DNA of 64,000 bases. Origin: Rhizobium oryzicola (lineage in GTDB: Bacteria > Pseudomonadota > Alphaproteobacteria > Rhizobiales > Rhizobiaceae). Shown piece by piece: positions 8,879 to 17,010 of the stretch (position 1 is its first letter; each line of letters opens with the position of its first letter). The position numbers were made by a program, and so were the translations under genes. A model generated the notes under the pieces. It was not told the DNA's origin and searched no databases. It saw nothing but the letters and a program-made list of their open reading frames with translations. The DNA is taken from assembly GCF_030504645.1 (NCBI RefSeq), contig NZ_JAUKWQ010000002.1:558001-622000 (forward strand), written 5' to 3'.

Positions 8879-9577
8879 TCAGTGGCGCCTACCTGAGACA
8901 TATACGATGTCGCCCGGTCGCAGTTGGATATTCTTGTGAGGATTTCTGATAGCCTCTTCGAACTTTACCGATATTGGTTCGCCGTCTCGTATGACCGTGA
9001 TGTAGGCGCTGGCAACCGAACGCATCAGGCCACCGGATTCAGCGACGGCATCAAGGAGCGTGGTTGGTGCGGCGTCAAGCTCCATTCGCACCGGAGTGCG
9101 CACGTCACCGAGGATGGAAATCCTGCGCGGCGGCCTGGAGACAATGGAAATGACGACCTGGGGCTCTATTGCGCGATTGGCGAATTTTTCAACGATCTCC
9201 TTTTGAACGTCGGATTGGGTTCGTCCGGCCAAATGTATCTGACCGGCATACGGAATGCTGATGTTGCCCTTTTCATCCACTTCCTGCTCGGGAAGGGTTA
9301 CGAAGTTTCCCGGCCTGGCGCCGGCATCCTGCGGTATGAACAGCCCGCCGGTTTGCGCTTCGAAGATCGTAACTCGGAGCACATCCCCGATGCCAAACCT
9401 CATGAGCGAATTGACATCAGACCCTCCGGCTAATTCCTGACGTTCGGCTGCTGTTTCGGAGGGAGGTGTTTTCTGAGCGGCGGCGGTCGAGCTATTGAAC
9501 GCGCAGGTGAGTGCTAGACCCATCGCCACAGTGAAAATGGATGGCAATCGTAAGCGTCCTCGGCTCTTCACTCTCAT
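8879..9577 (-). CDS. Polysaccharide export protein (Wza-like, short form), 232 aa
   Basis: An N-terminal signal peptide (residues ~1-34) is followed by the poly-export domain (FGIGDVLRVTIFEA through ISIPYAGQIHLAGRTQSDVQ) and a SLBB-like beta-grasp (ISILGDVRTP to the C-terminus), ending LRPGDIVYVSGRRH. This is the periplasmic/outer-membrane auxiliary family used to export capsule or exopolysaccharide. It is much shorter than classical ~380-residue Wza and lacks the C-terminal outer-membrane helix. It could be a natural short form or have lost its end at the junction with the prophage, because its stop lies only 5 bases from the last phage gene. A GAGG ribosome site precedes the ATG. Confidence 0.8.
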   Translation of the reverse strand: MRVKSRGRLRLPSIFTVAMGLALTCAFNSSTAAAQKTPPSETAAERQELAGGSDVNSLMRFGIGDVLRVTIFEAQTGGLFIPQDAGARPGNFVTLPEQEVDEKGNISIPYAGQIHLAGRTQSDVQKEIVEKFANRAIEPQVVISIVSRPPRRISILGDVRTPVRMELDAAPTTLLDAVAESGGLMRSVASAYITVIRDGEPISVKFEEAIRNPHKNIQLRPGDIVYVSGRRH

Positions 9578-9670
9578 CCCCCGACCTCAAACGTATCTAG
9601 ACGAAGATATGATAAGCATAGGTTGCGGCGAGATGACAGTGGTTACAATGTCTGGTCGGCAAACATCAGT

Positions 9671-9883
9671 TCAATCGTGCGCCGGAGCTGAGCCGAAGCG
9701 TCTAAGGCCTCTGTACATCTCTGGCTGATGCTCTCGACAATACCAAAAGACGATCGCCTTGCTCTCTTCGAACCCGTAGCAGCCCCACCTGGAGCAACGA
9801 GTGACATCGGCGAGGATATGATGACATGCGTGGTCTTCGTGGATATTGGCACCTGCCGCGTCTGTATGGTTCTCGATGCTCAT
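9671..9883 (-). CDS. Small Cys/His-rich hypothetical protein, 70 aa
   Basis: The ATG overlaps the stop of the SRAP gene (ATGA), with an AAGGAAA ribosome site, so the two are co-expressed. The protein carries HACHHI, CSRWGC and WYCREHQ clusters, which could bind a zinc ion. It has no signal peptide or membrane helix. I do not recognise the family. Coupling to a DNA-damage-associated protein suggests a nucleic-acid context, but that is a guess. Confidence 0.55.
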   Translation of the reverse strand: MSIENHTDAAGANIHEDHACHHILADVTRCSRWGCYGFEESKAIVFWYCREHQPEMYRGLRRFGSAPAHD

Positions 9884-10599
9884 GCTGTTTCCTTTGGCAA
9901 AAGTATGAGTTGATCGTCTGGCAGGGGGCGTTGTAGAGCCTTCGCCTCGTCCCAAGGCTTGGTCAGCCATGTCTCAATCTCGTCCTCAGTGCGGAGAATG
10001 ACCGGCATTGCCTTCTGATGTATCGGGCCCACTATGCTGTTCGGTTCTGTTGTTAGGAAGGCGAATAGATCCGTCTTGATCAGTCCTTCCTTTACCTTGC
10101 GAACACTTTCCCAGTCAGGCGTCCACAGTCCCGCAAAGAACATCAGCGGCTGATCCGGCCCTCCAGCAAACCAGGCGTTCGGAGTCCGTCCCCCTTCTGG
10201 CTTGTTCGCCGGGTCCGGCTCGGCAAAACGGGTGAGGGGAACGACGCAGCGGTTCTCGACGCCCAGCCAGCGTTTCCAATGGCCACTGGACGTGTTTCGA
10301 ATGTTCGTCGTGCCCTTGTCCGGTTCCATCTTCAGCAGCTGATCGAAATCGACAGGCTTGCCCTTTTCCCGCAACTTGTCGGCGCGCTTTGTCGCGGCGT
10401 CGAGCAATGCCTTCTTTGACGAGGGCATTCCCCAGCGAACCATCACCAGTTCACGCTCGCCGCCGTTGTTCCGCACGAGCGGGGCAGGGTAGTCCGGATA
10501 AACATCCAGCGAGGGCGGCATATTGCCTAGACGGTCGAGGGCTTTCGTGAGCGCCCTTATTGCGTCCTGGTTGGTCGAAACATTGTAAAGATTACACAT
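9880..10599 (-). CDS. SOS response-associated peptidase family protein (YedK/HMCES-like), 239 aa
   Basis: SRAP proteins form a DNA-protein crosslink with abasic sites in single-stranded DNA through Cys2. The start was set at the ATG at 10599 because it gives MCNLYN, placing the catalytic Cys at position 2 as the family requires. Other conserved positions are visible: Asn in TTNIRNTS, the acidic residue in LTRFAEP and His in GPIHQKAMP. The usual GFYEW motif is altered to RFAEP, as in a subgroup common in Rhizobiales. Length is normal for the family. It is the first gene of a pair with the 70-aa ORF downstream. Confidence 0.88.
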   Translation of the reverse strand: MCNLYNVSTNQDAIRALTKALDRLGNMPPSLDVYPDYPAPLVRNNGGERELVMVRWGMPSSKKALLDAATKRADKLREKGKPVDFDQLLKMEPDKGTTNIRNTSSGHWKRWLGVENRCVVPLTRFAEPDPANKPEGGRTPNAWFAGGPDQPLMFFAGLWTPDWESVRKVKEGLIKTDLFAFLTTEPNSIVGPIHQKAMPVILRTEDEIETWLTKPWDEAKALQRPLPDDQLILLPKETA

Positions 10600-10617
10600 G
10601 CGCACCTCCCGAAGAGA

Positions 10618-10956
10618 TCAAAGCTTCACGTCCTGCCAAATCGGCACATGCCGTACCTCGATCCGAAGAAGCTCCCTGACAATCAGACCCGGGATTTCCT
10701 CGGCCGACAGACTCACAAATGCAACAGAGACCCCGTCTTTCTCGCCGCATTTTTCGCAGCGGAATTGCTTCTCAAGCTCGAAAACGTGTCGATCACCAAA
10801 GACCTTGATGAGGTCGCCCGGGCGGTAATGCCTTGTGATCCTGCAGTTCGCACACTTTACCCGCACAAACTGCCCGATCTCATGGGCCTTGGAAAGGCGC
10901 GGGATCTGCTGTTCTCGGTAGGGGTGTGACCGTCCCGCATAATAACCGGCGGGCAT
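10618..10956 (-). CDS. Zinc-ribbon-like hypothetical protein, 112 aa
   Basis: The ATG at 10956 overlaps the stop of the upstream small gene (TAATG), which decides the start. Two CxxC pairs (CANC and CEKC) spaced about 30 residues apart form a probable zinc ribbon, flanked by beta strands (QFVRVKCANCR, KQFRCEKCGEKDG). Such proteins bind nucleic acid or act as small structural zinc proteins. Family not recognised. It ends 19 bases before the SRAP start and may be part of the same transcript. Confidence 0.6.
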   Translation of the reverse strand: MPAGYYAGRSHPYREQQIPRLSKAHEIGQFVRVKCANCRITRHYRPGDLIKVFGDRHVFELEKQFRCEKCGEKDGVSVAFVSLSAEEIPGLIVRELLRIEVRHVPIWQDVKL

Positions 10957-11159
10957 TAGGGACGCTCGTATGTCGGCTGCCATCCTCGCGTAAGCCCATG
11001 GCTCATGGCGCCTTCGGCCAGTGCAAGCTGTCCGCGGACAAATTTCAGATCTTCAAGCAGTGTGGCAATCGTTGCACGCGCATCACCCTGATGCCAGGCA
11101 AGAGCAGTGTCGACATCATCCGCGACTTCACGATCAATAACTGGTTCTGGTGCGGACAT
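10956..11159 (-). CDS. Small hypothetical protein, 67 aa
   Basis: A short acidic, helical frame (MSAPEPVIDREVADDVDTAL...) containing the stretch ATIATLLEDLKFVRGQLALAEG. Its stop overlaps the next gene's start, consistent with translational coupling and supporting a real gene. Several start codons are possible upstream, so the start is uncertain. No family recognised. Confidence 0.45.
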   Translation of the reverse strand: MSAPEPVIDREVADDVDTALAWHQGDARATIATLLEDLKFVRGQLALAEGAMSHGLTRGWQPTYERP

Positions 11160-11276
11160 AAGAGCTCCTTCACGCCGAAGCGTGTCATGCTGATCGTATT
11201 GTGTGGCGAGCCGTTAGGCATGTTTGTTCTTATTATGTTCTCTGGCGAGTGAGAGTCAAGGCGGGTGCTCGCGCCT

Positions 11277-11375
11277 TTACATCCAGCCCACAACCCGAGC
11301 GATACCTACCCCGACCTCAGCCCCCGCAGCCAAAGCCGCCACCACAGCAATAAGCCATATCCACCAATCTCTCAT
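11277..11375 (-). CDS. Possible 32-aa membrane peptide
   Basis: A 33-codon frame beginning MRDWWIWLIAVVAALAAG encodes a single hydrophobic helix. The same frame stays open upstream without a clear start (GFAISRELILRMRDWW), so the true start may be TTG or ATG. The rest of the ~300-base interval between the LysR gene and the 67-aa ORF holds nothing else I can support. Confidence 0.3.
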   Translation of the reverse strand: MRDWWIWLIAVVAALAAGAEVGVGIARVVGWM

Positions 11376-11460
11376 GCGCAATATTAGCTCCCTGCTGATG
11401 GCGAAACCAATGTCTTCAGTTTCCTTCGGACTAAGCCGCCGGGCATGACGGCAACACCAG

Positions 11461-12327
11461 CTATGACGCGAGACTGGCGCAGATCTCCTCCATCAGATGG
11501 TTGACAAACACCGTCTGGCCTCTGCTTCCGCTTTTCATGAGCGCGAGATCAATTCCCTGGACGTCCGGCAAAACATGCCCTGGTTCGATTACATCAAGAT
11601 CATCCGGCACGGAGCATCGGGCGATTGCCGCGACCGCGAGACCTGCTCGCACGGGGGATAATATGCCCGCGAGGCTGTGGCTCGAATAGGCTATGCGATA
11701 GGGCAGGTTTGCCTTCGCGCATGCTTCAATGATTTGCGCTCGCGCGACACAGCCAGGCTGAAAAACTGCAAGGGGCAAAGGCTGCGTCATGTCCAGATAT
11801 TTACCACGAGCCTTTGCCCAGACAACCGGCTCAATTCGGATGACGCGAGAAGCATCATCATTTGGGCGCCGCGAAACAAGGGCAAGGTCGATCTCGTTGC
11901 GCCCAATCCGCTCCGACAGAAACTCGCTAGGTTCACAGGTTAGCTCTACTTGTACGTGTGGAAATCTCTGCCCAAACCGTTCCAGAATGTCAGGAAGTAG
12001 TGCATAAGCATAATCATCAGGAGCACCGAGTCGTACAATTCCAGATCCATGAGACTGAGCCATTTTACGCCACAGTGTCTCATTTAGTTGCAGGATGGCC
12101 CTTGCATGCGCGAGCATTTGCTCACCATGTTGAGTGAAACGCCTTTTCCTGCCTCTGGTTTCGAAAATAGGAGTATTGGGAAAAAGGGTTTGAAGCCGCT
12201 TCATTTGCATGCTTACAGCAGATTTGGTTCTACCCACTCTTTCCGCTGCCGCGGCAAAGCTTCCACTATCTGCGATTGCAATAAGTACTTCGAGGAGAAG
12301 TGGGTCGATCTTTCTGAGATTTGGCAT
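11461..12327 (-). CDS. LysR-family transcriptional regulator, 288 aa
   Basis: The ATG at 12327 gives MPNLRKIDPLLLEVL, the standard LysR start; the frame is open further upstream but that part is the divergent promoter region. Residues ~5-65 are the winged helix-turn-helix (SGSFAAAAERVGRTKSAVSMQM), and residues ~90-285 the LysR substrate-binding domain (GIVRLGAPDDYAYALLPDIL). It is divergent to the cupin gene, so it probably regulates that gene and itself from the shared ~200-base intergenic region. The effector is unknown. Confidence 0.88.
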   Translation of the reverse strand: MPNLRKIDPLLLEVLIAIADSGSFAAAAERVGRTKSAVSMQMKRLQTLFPNTPIFETRGRKRRFTQHGEQMLAHARAILQLNETLWRKMAQSHGSGIVRLGAPDDYAYALLPDILERFGQRFPHVQVELTCEPSEFLSERIGRNEIDLALVSRRPNDDASRVIRIEPVVWAKARGKYLDMTQPLPLAVFQPGCVARAQIIEACAKANLPYRIAYSSHSLAGILSPVRAGLAVAAIARCSVPDDLDVIEPGHVLPDVQGIDLALMKSGSRGQTVFVNHLMEEICASLAS

Positions 12328-12525
12328 CGAATAGTTCAACCAATTTGACCAATTAGGTAAATACAATTCGATTGTTCTAACAGAGTCAAGAAGATAGCAA
12401 TTGCCTTGCACGGTATTTGTGCCGTGAAAATCAACCTTTGAAAGCAAAAGACAACGTAATGTCGTCCGGCGCAACACCATGCCGGCAACGGCCTAATTTT
12501 GTCTGCGCTCAACCGGAGATCGCTT
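12328..12525. promoter_or_regulatory. Divergent LysR/cupin promoter region with inverted repeats
   Basis: This AT-rich interval separates the divergent LysR and cupin genes. It contains an inverted repeat CACGG-N8-CCGTG at 12409-12426 and a smaller CAAT-TCG-ATTG at 12364-12374. These are plausible LysR operator sites by position. No consensus was computed. Confidence 0.4.
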
Positions 12526-13035
12526 ATGTCGAATAGTTTTCCGTTCAAGGCCAACGTTTTCAAGTCATTCCCGGCAGGTGACTTCTTTCGTGCTAACGCT
12601 GCCAATTTTCCGGTGCTGAAAGGACTTGCGGTTCAGGCGCTGGAAATCCTACCTGGTGGCGTGCGTGAACCTCATACGCACCCGAACGCCAACCAACTGG
12701 ATTTTTGCATTCAGGGCAAAGGCCTCGTGGGTATCGTCGGTCCGGATGGCCAGAAGCAGTATCTCGAGCTTGCACCTGGAGACATCTCCTTCGTTCCGCA
12801 GGGTCATTTGCACTGGATCGAAAACTTAGGCGACGAGCCGTTGTCCTTCCTTGTGGTGTTGTCGCATGAACTGCCGGAAACGATCGAGTTTTCGGAGATG
12901 TTCGCGGGGGTCCCTAACTCGACCCTGGCCAAGATGTACGAAGTGCCGGAATCCGCCTTCGAACAGATTCCGGAAAGGACCGTGATTATCGGCGGCGTGC
13001 CAGCGATGTCGCAATTCTGCGAAGCGGCTGAATAA
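12526..13035 (+). CDS. Cupin-domain protein (oxalate decarboxylase/germin-like single cupin), 169 aa
   Basis: The start at 12526 has a GGAGA ribosome site and gives MSNSFPFKAN. The single cupin barrel shows motif 1 around HTHPNANQ (His50 and His52, with Gln57 where many cupins have Glu) and motif 2 PQGHLHWIEN (His96), so a metal site is likely although one ligand is altered. Closest in style to the single-cupin germin/oxalate-decarboxylase-like proteins. Substrate unknown. Divergent to a LysR regulator, which suggests induction by a small molecule. Confidence 0.8.
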   Translation: MSNSFPFKANVFKSFPAGDFFRANAANFPVLKGLAVQALEILPGGVREPHTHPNANQLDFCIQGKGLVGIVGPDGQKQYLELAPGDISFVPQGHLHWIENLGDEPLSFLVVLSHELPETIEFSEMFAGVPNSTLAKMYEVPESAFEQIPERTVIIGGVPAMSQFCEAAE

Positions 13036-13265
13036 ACGTCCTTCTGCCTGATCGCGACCATCGCATTTCCTGCGCCACCCTAATCGCTGGCGTGCATCGG
13101 AGAAGTTAGCCTTGGTCGCGATCTGTTGGGGTCAGAAGCGTACTGAGCAATCAAGCCCTCAGGATAATGTCCGCCAATCAGTAGCTCCATGCAATTTCAT
13201 CAGGTGCGATCATTTAATGTGCCTGAGCCGAAGGCAGAGCTTTGTACAAGCAAACGAGGTATTTC

Positions 13266-13496
13266 ATGTGCCTGAATCTTTCCGACCGACCGACAATCCT
13301 GTTCGGTGTTGGGCTAAAGTTGCTGTCCCTTCGCTTCCAGGCACTGCAGCTTGGCGAAGATGATTTGGCGAGAGCGCTTGAAGATGCAGGAGCGGAAATT
13401 GATAGGTTGTTGGAGGAGTATCAAGAGGAGAAGGGGTGGCCCGTTGCTAATGAGGACGGAGAAGAGGCTGTCGTAAGCGTTCCCCCTGATATTTGA
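13266..13496 (+). CDS. Small acidic hypothetical protein, 76 aa
   Basis: The ATG at 13266 (MCLNLSDRPTILFGVGLK) has a GAGG site nine bases upstream. The C-terminal half is strongly acidic and helical (EDAGAEIDRLLEEYQEEKG). No family recognised and no clear partners; it lies alone between the cupin gene and the end of the large cadherin-like gene. The 230 bases before it hold nothing I can support. Confidence 0.4.
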   Translation: MCLNLSDRPTILFGVGLKLLSLRFQALQLGEDDLARALEDAGAEIDRLLEEYQEEKGWPVANEDGEEAVVSVPPDI

Positions 13497-13555
13497 TTTG
13501 CTCCGTCTGCACCTCAGCAAATCCGACCTCGTATTGAACGCTTATCGAACAGACT

Positions 13556-13578
13556 GCCACACCTGAGAAAAGTGTGGC
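13556..13578. terminator. Hairpin, 7-bp stem (GCCACAC/GTGTGGC)
   Basis: A perfect 7-bp stem with a 9-base loop CTGAGAAAA lies between the convergent 76-aa gene and the cadherin-like gene. There is no clear T-run, so it may be a weak bidirectional terminator. Confidence 0.35.
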
Positions 13579-13658
13579 ATAACGGTTGGGGCCTAGATTA
13601 CCACACCGTGGAAATTTCACGGCGAAAACAAACGCTTAGGTGAGGGGATTTGTTCGGA

Positions 13659-13686
13659 TGGAGGCCTCGCCCGGAATTGAACCGGC
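13659..13686 (-). other. tRNA-Cys-like 3' end remnant (possible attachment site)
   Basis: On the minus strand the sequence reads as the 3' part of a tRNA: a T-arm GCCGG-TTCAATT-CCGGG (four of five stem pairs), then seven acceptor bases CGAGGCC, discriminator T and CCA, all at exactly the right spacing. Discriminator T with this acceptor is that of rhizobial tRNA-Cys. The 5' part (anticodon and D arms, matching acceptor strand GGCCTCG) is missing, as the upstream bases are the end of the cadherin-like gene. Such 3' fragments are left at one end of elements that integrate into tRNA genes. Confidence 0.55.
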
Positions 13687-13710
13687 TATCGGTCGTACTT
13701 TGCTCCCTGC

Positions 13711-16700
13711 TCAGACTGAAATGAGATCTACGGCTCCGACAAGCCCGATCTGAGCAGCATTCATAGCAAAAGCATGATTTCCGGACGCTTCGGTCACGTT
13801 GACTGTGAACTCCTGTTCTGAGGTGAAATTTCCATCGGATGCATTCACTATCAGGGTGTATCTGTGATCCGGACCGCTGCTCTGGTAGTTCAGCGGTGTG
13901 TTGACCGAGACGACACCGGTTTTGTCGTCGATTGAAAATAGCCCGCTCAGGTTATCTGAAAGAGAGTAGGTCAGCTGTTGGCCTTCCGGATCCTTGGCGG
14001 AAGCCTTGTAACCCGCGATTGGCCCTTGCGTATTTTCTGTTACGGAAACCTCCGCCTTGCTGCTTGCAAACTCCGGAGGCTCATCGAGGTTCATGACGTA
14101 AATGGAGAGAAGTGCCTCGGCCGTGTTTTTCCCGTCAGACGCGACGACCGTAAGGCCGTAGGCACTCTGCTTTTCAAAATCCAGCTGACCTCGGGGAAAT
14201 ACAAAGCCTGTTTGCGAGTTGATATCGAAGAGACCGCCCTTATCGTCCTTGAGCGAAAACGTCACCCTACCGCCTTCCGGATCTGTTGCCGTCAAGGTGG
14301 GCCTCATGAGAAAGTCGCCGGAATTCTCATAAACGTATGCCACACTAGTGCCTATGAAGTACGGTGCCTCATCCACGTCCGTAGTTTTGACGGTAAGAAT
14401 CTGCTGTGTGATAAAGTTGCCATCGGAAGCATTAACGGTCAGGACGTAGCTGTGGCTATCGGATTGGCTCTCGTAATCCTGAGCGGTGTTCAGCGAGATC
14501 ACACCTGTCTTGCTGTCGATCGAAAACAGACCCTTCAAGTTATCTGAAAGAGAATACGTCATCTCGTGGCCTTCCGGATCCTTGGCGTAAGCCTTGTAAC
14601 CCGCGATGGGTCCTTTTGTATTTTCTGCTACGGAAACCTCTGCTTTTGCGCTTGCAAATTGCGGTGGCTCGTCGACGTTCAGGACGTAAATGAAGAGAGG
14701 TGCCTCGGCCGTGTTTTTCCCGTCAGACGCGACGACCGTAAGGCCGTAGGCACTCTGCTTTTCAAAATCCAGCGGAGTTCGGGGTAGTACAAAGCCTGTC
14801 TTCGGATTGACATCAAAGAGACCGCCCATATCGTCCTTGAGCGAAAACGTCACGCTACCGCCTTCAGGATCTATTGCCGTAAGCGTGGGCGGCATCGCCC
14901 AGCCGGAATCCTCATAATAAAATGCTTGCGTACTGCCTATAAAATATGGTGCCTCGTCCACATCCGTGACATTGACGGTAAGTTGCTGCTGGGCGGTGAA
15001 GTTGCCGTCGGAGGCATTGACGGTCAGGACGTAGCTGTGGCTATCGGATTTGCTTTCGTAATTCTGGGCGGTGTTCAGCGAGATCACACCTGTCTTACTG
15101 TCGATCGAAAACAGACCCTTCAAGTTATCTGAAAGAGAATAGGTCATCTCGTGGCCTTCCGGATCTTTGGCAGATGCTTGATATCCTGGGATTTGTCCAC
15201 GTATGTTCTCGGCAATAGATGCTTCTACCTTGGTGGCGGTAAATGCTGGTGCCTCATTCACGTCCGTCACCTTGACGGTAAGTTCCTGCTCGGCGGTAAG
15301 AGATCCGTCAGAGGCAATCACTGTCAAGCTGTAGCTGTGGTTCGTACCGCTGTTTTCGAAATCGAGTGGTGCATTGAGCGAGACAACGCCTGTTTTGCTG
15401 TCGATGGAAAACAGCTCCTTCAGATTGTCCTTAAGGGAGTAGGTGAGGGCTGCGCCTTCCGCGTCCTTTGCAACTGCCTGGTAACCGGCGATAGGGCCTG
15501 TGGTGTTTTCTGCAACCGCAACATCCACCTTGCCGGCGGAAAATGCCGGTGCCTCATTCACGTCCGTCACTTTGATTGTAAGTTCCTGCTCGGCGGTAAG
15601 AGATCCGTCCGACGCAATCACCGTCAGGCTGTAGCTGTGGTTCGTCCCGCTGTTTTCGAAATCAAGCGGTGCATTGAGGGACACAGCACCTGTCTTGCTG
15701 TCGATCGAAAACAGGCTCTTCAGATTGTCCTTCAGGGAGTAGGTGAGGACTGCGCCTTCCGGGTCTGTTGCAGATGCCTGGTAACCGGCGATAGGGCCCG
15801 TGGTGTTTTCCGAGACGGATGCTTCCACCTTGGTGATGGCAAACACCGGCGCTTCGTTTACGTCTGTCACCTTCACATAAAGCTGCTGCTGTGTGGTGGC
15901 CGCGCCGTCCGACGCAACCACAGTCAGGCTATAGCTGTGGTTCACCCCGCTGTTTTCGAAATCGAGCGGCGCACTGAGCGAGACGATACCGGTCTTGCTG
16001 TCAATCGAAAATAGACCCTTCTGGTTGTCTGCCAGAGAATAGGTGACGACCGCACCTTCCGGATCCTTTGCGGCGGCTATGTAGCCCTTGATTTCGCCCT
16101 TCGTATTTTCTGCGACCGAAACTTCGGCCTTTGAGCTGGGGAACTGCGGCGGGGCGTTCACGTTTTCGACTCCCCCACCCGTTGTCCCGCTCCCTATGTC
16201 ATTTCCTGCAAGTTTCTCCACCTTGGTAACTGTGGCGTCGACGGCTGAGACGCTACCCGGAGCGTCTTTGGTAACAGTCGTCAGAAACTCTCGCGCCGCC
16301 TGCGCTGCGGCGTTACCTGCGTAGGCGGCAATCTTGGCAGGCGTATCGAGGCGCGATGTAAAGAGGTCTGCTGCGGAGACCTTCGCTGTAACCGTCTGAA
16401 GATCCGTGCCGCTGGAGCCGTCCAGAATGGCGATCGCAATCGTATTGACGTTGAACCGGCCCGACTGCAATTGCTGCACCCAGAACTGCACGCCCGCAGT
16501 TTCGCCTGTACGGCCAAAGAGCGATTGGTAAATTGAGTTCACAACCTGTTCGTTGCTCATCCCAGCGAAACGAGACTGATATTCGGCCGTTCCTGTTAGG
16601 TTACCGATGCCAGAGAGGTTGGAACCGTTTTTCGTGACGCTATTGAAATAGGAAAGACCGCTCGGATCTGCTGGACGTCCAAATAATGCAACATAAATTC

Positions 16701-16716
16701 CTTGGATGCTAGCCAT
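13711..16716 (-). CDS. DUF4214 protein with eight cadherin-like repeats, 1001 aa
   Basis: The start at 16716 (MASIQGIYVALFGRPADPSGL) has an AAGG site. Residues ~1-150 are a DUF4214 domain with two LFGR units. From ~185 to the C-terminus there are eight cadherin-like beta repeats of ~95 residues, each with an AEN-type start, a DPEG calcium-site motif, LFSID(S)KTG and a closing ASDG...V(T)DVNEAP. Repeats 5 and 7 are a diverged subtype starting EAPYFIG; the 4-5 and 6-7 blocks are near copies. There is no N-terminal signal peptide, and the hydrophobic end (VDLISV) is of the type used by type I secretion, so this is probably a calcium-binding secreted adhesin or surface protein. The ORFs on the other strand are shadows of the repeats. 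Confidence 0.85.
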   Translation of the reverse strand: MASIQGIYVALFGRPADPSGLSYFNSVTKNGSNLSGIGNLTGTAEYQSRFAGMSNEQVVNSIYQSLFGRTGETAGVQFWVQQLQSGRFNVNTIAIAILDGSSGTDLQTVTAKVSAADLFTSRLDTPAKIAAYAGNAAAQAAREFLTTVTKDAPGSVSAVDATVTKVEKLAGNDIGSGTTGGGVENVNAPPQFPSSKAEVSVAENTKGEIKGYIAAAKDPEGAVVTYSLADNQKGLFSIDSKTGIVSLSAPLDFENSGVNHSYSLTVVASDGAATTQQQLYVKVTDVNEAPVFAITKVEASVSENTTGPIAGYQASATDPEGAVLTYSLKDNLKSLFSIDSKTGAVSLNAPLDFENSGTNHSYSLTVIASDGSLTAEQELTIKVTDVNEAPAFSAGKVDVAVAENTTGPIAGYQAVAKDAEGAALTYSLKDNLKELFSIDSKTGVVSLNAPLDFENSGTNHSYSLTVIASDGSLTAEQELTVKVTDVNEAPAFTATKVEASIAENIRGQIPGYQASAKDPEGHEMTYSLSDNLKGLFSIDSKTGVISLNTAQNYESKSDSHSYVLTVNASDGNFTAQQQLTVNVTDVDEAPYFIGSTQAFYYEDSGWAMPPTLTAIDPEGGSVTFSLKDDMGGLFDVNPKTGFVLPRTPLDFEKQSAYGLTVVASDGKNTAEAPLFIYVLNVDEPPQFASAKAEVSVAENTKGPIAGYKAYAKDPEGHEMTYSLSDNLKGLFSIDSKTGVISLNTAQDYESQSDSHSYVLTVNASDGNFITQQILTVKTTDVDEAPYFIGTSVAYVYENSGDFLMRPTLTATDPEGGRVTFSLKDDKGGLFDINSQTGFVFPRGQLDFEKQSAYGLTVVASDGKNTAEALLSIYVMNLDEPPEFASSKAEVSVTENTQGPIAGYKASAKDPEGQQLTYSLSDNLSGLFSIDDKTGVVSVNTPLNYQSSGPDHRYTLIVNASDGNFTSEQEFTVNVTEASGNHAFAMNAAQIGLVGAVDLISV

Positions 16717-17010
16717 CCTTGCCCTACCCACTCAATTTCTGGTGGATCGACGGACATCAGTTTCACGGCAGTATTTCAATGACGATTATCTATGACAGAG
16801 GGCCGTGCATACCCTTTCATAGGAAAAATGCGCGCAAAAGCCATTTTGGTGTGGCGAAGCAGACCTGATAGGCCTCTGGTAGCTGCAGCGTTATAGAAGG
16901 GAGCATCTCGTGAAAATGATGAAAGGTTAGCCAAACCCAACTTGCTGAAAATCCGGTGAACTTTGACGCCCTCCGGGCCTCTGATTTTGCAACTTGCGCA
17001 GACCCGGTCC

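Noticed and set aside
13659..13740. A complete tRNA-Cys gene
   Set aside because: Only the 3' 28 bases fit; no complementary acceptor strand, anticodon arm or D-arm upstream.
15151..16014. 287-codon ORF antisense to the cadherin-like gene, and similar long antisense frames
   Set aside because: They mirror the repeat periodicity of the real gene on the minus strand, have no ribosome sites and encode no recognisable protein. They are codon-bias shadows.
13711..16716. RTX toxin
   Set aside because: No GGxGxDxxx nonapeptide repeats; the repeats are cadherin-like.
16845..16862. GGTGTGGCGAAG as a second left-end transposase site
   Set aside because: Lies outside the mapped left end, in the wrong orientation, and matches only 9-10 core bases.
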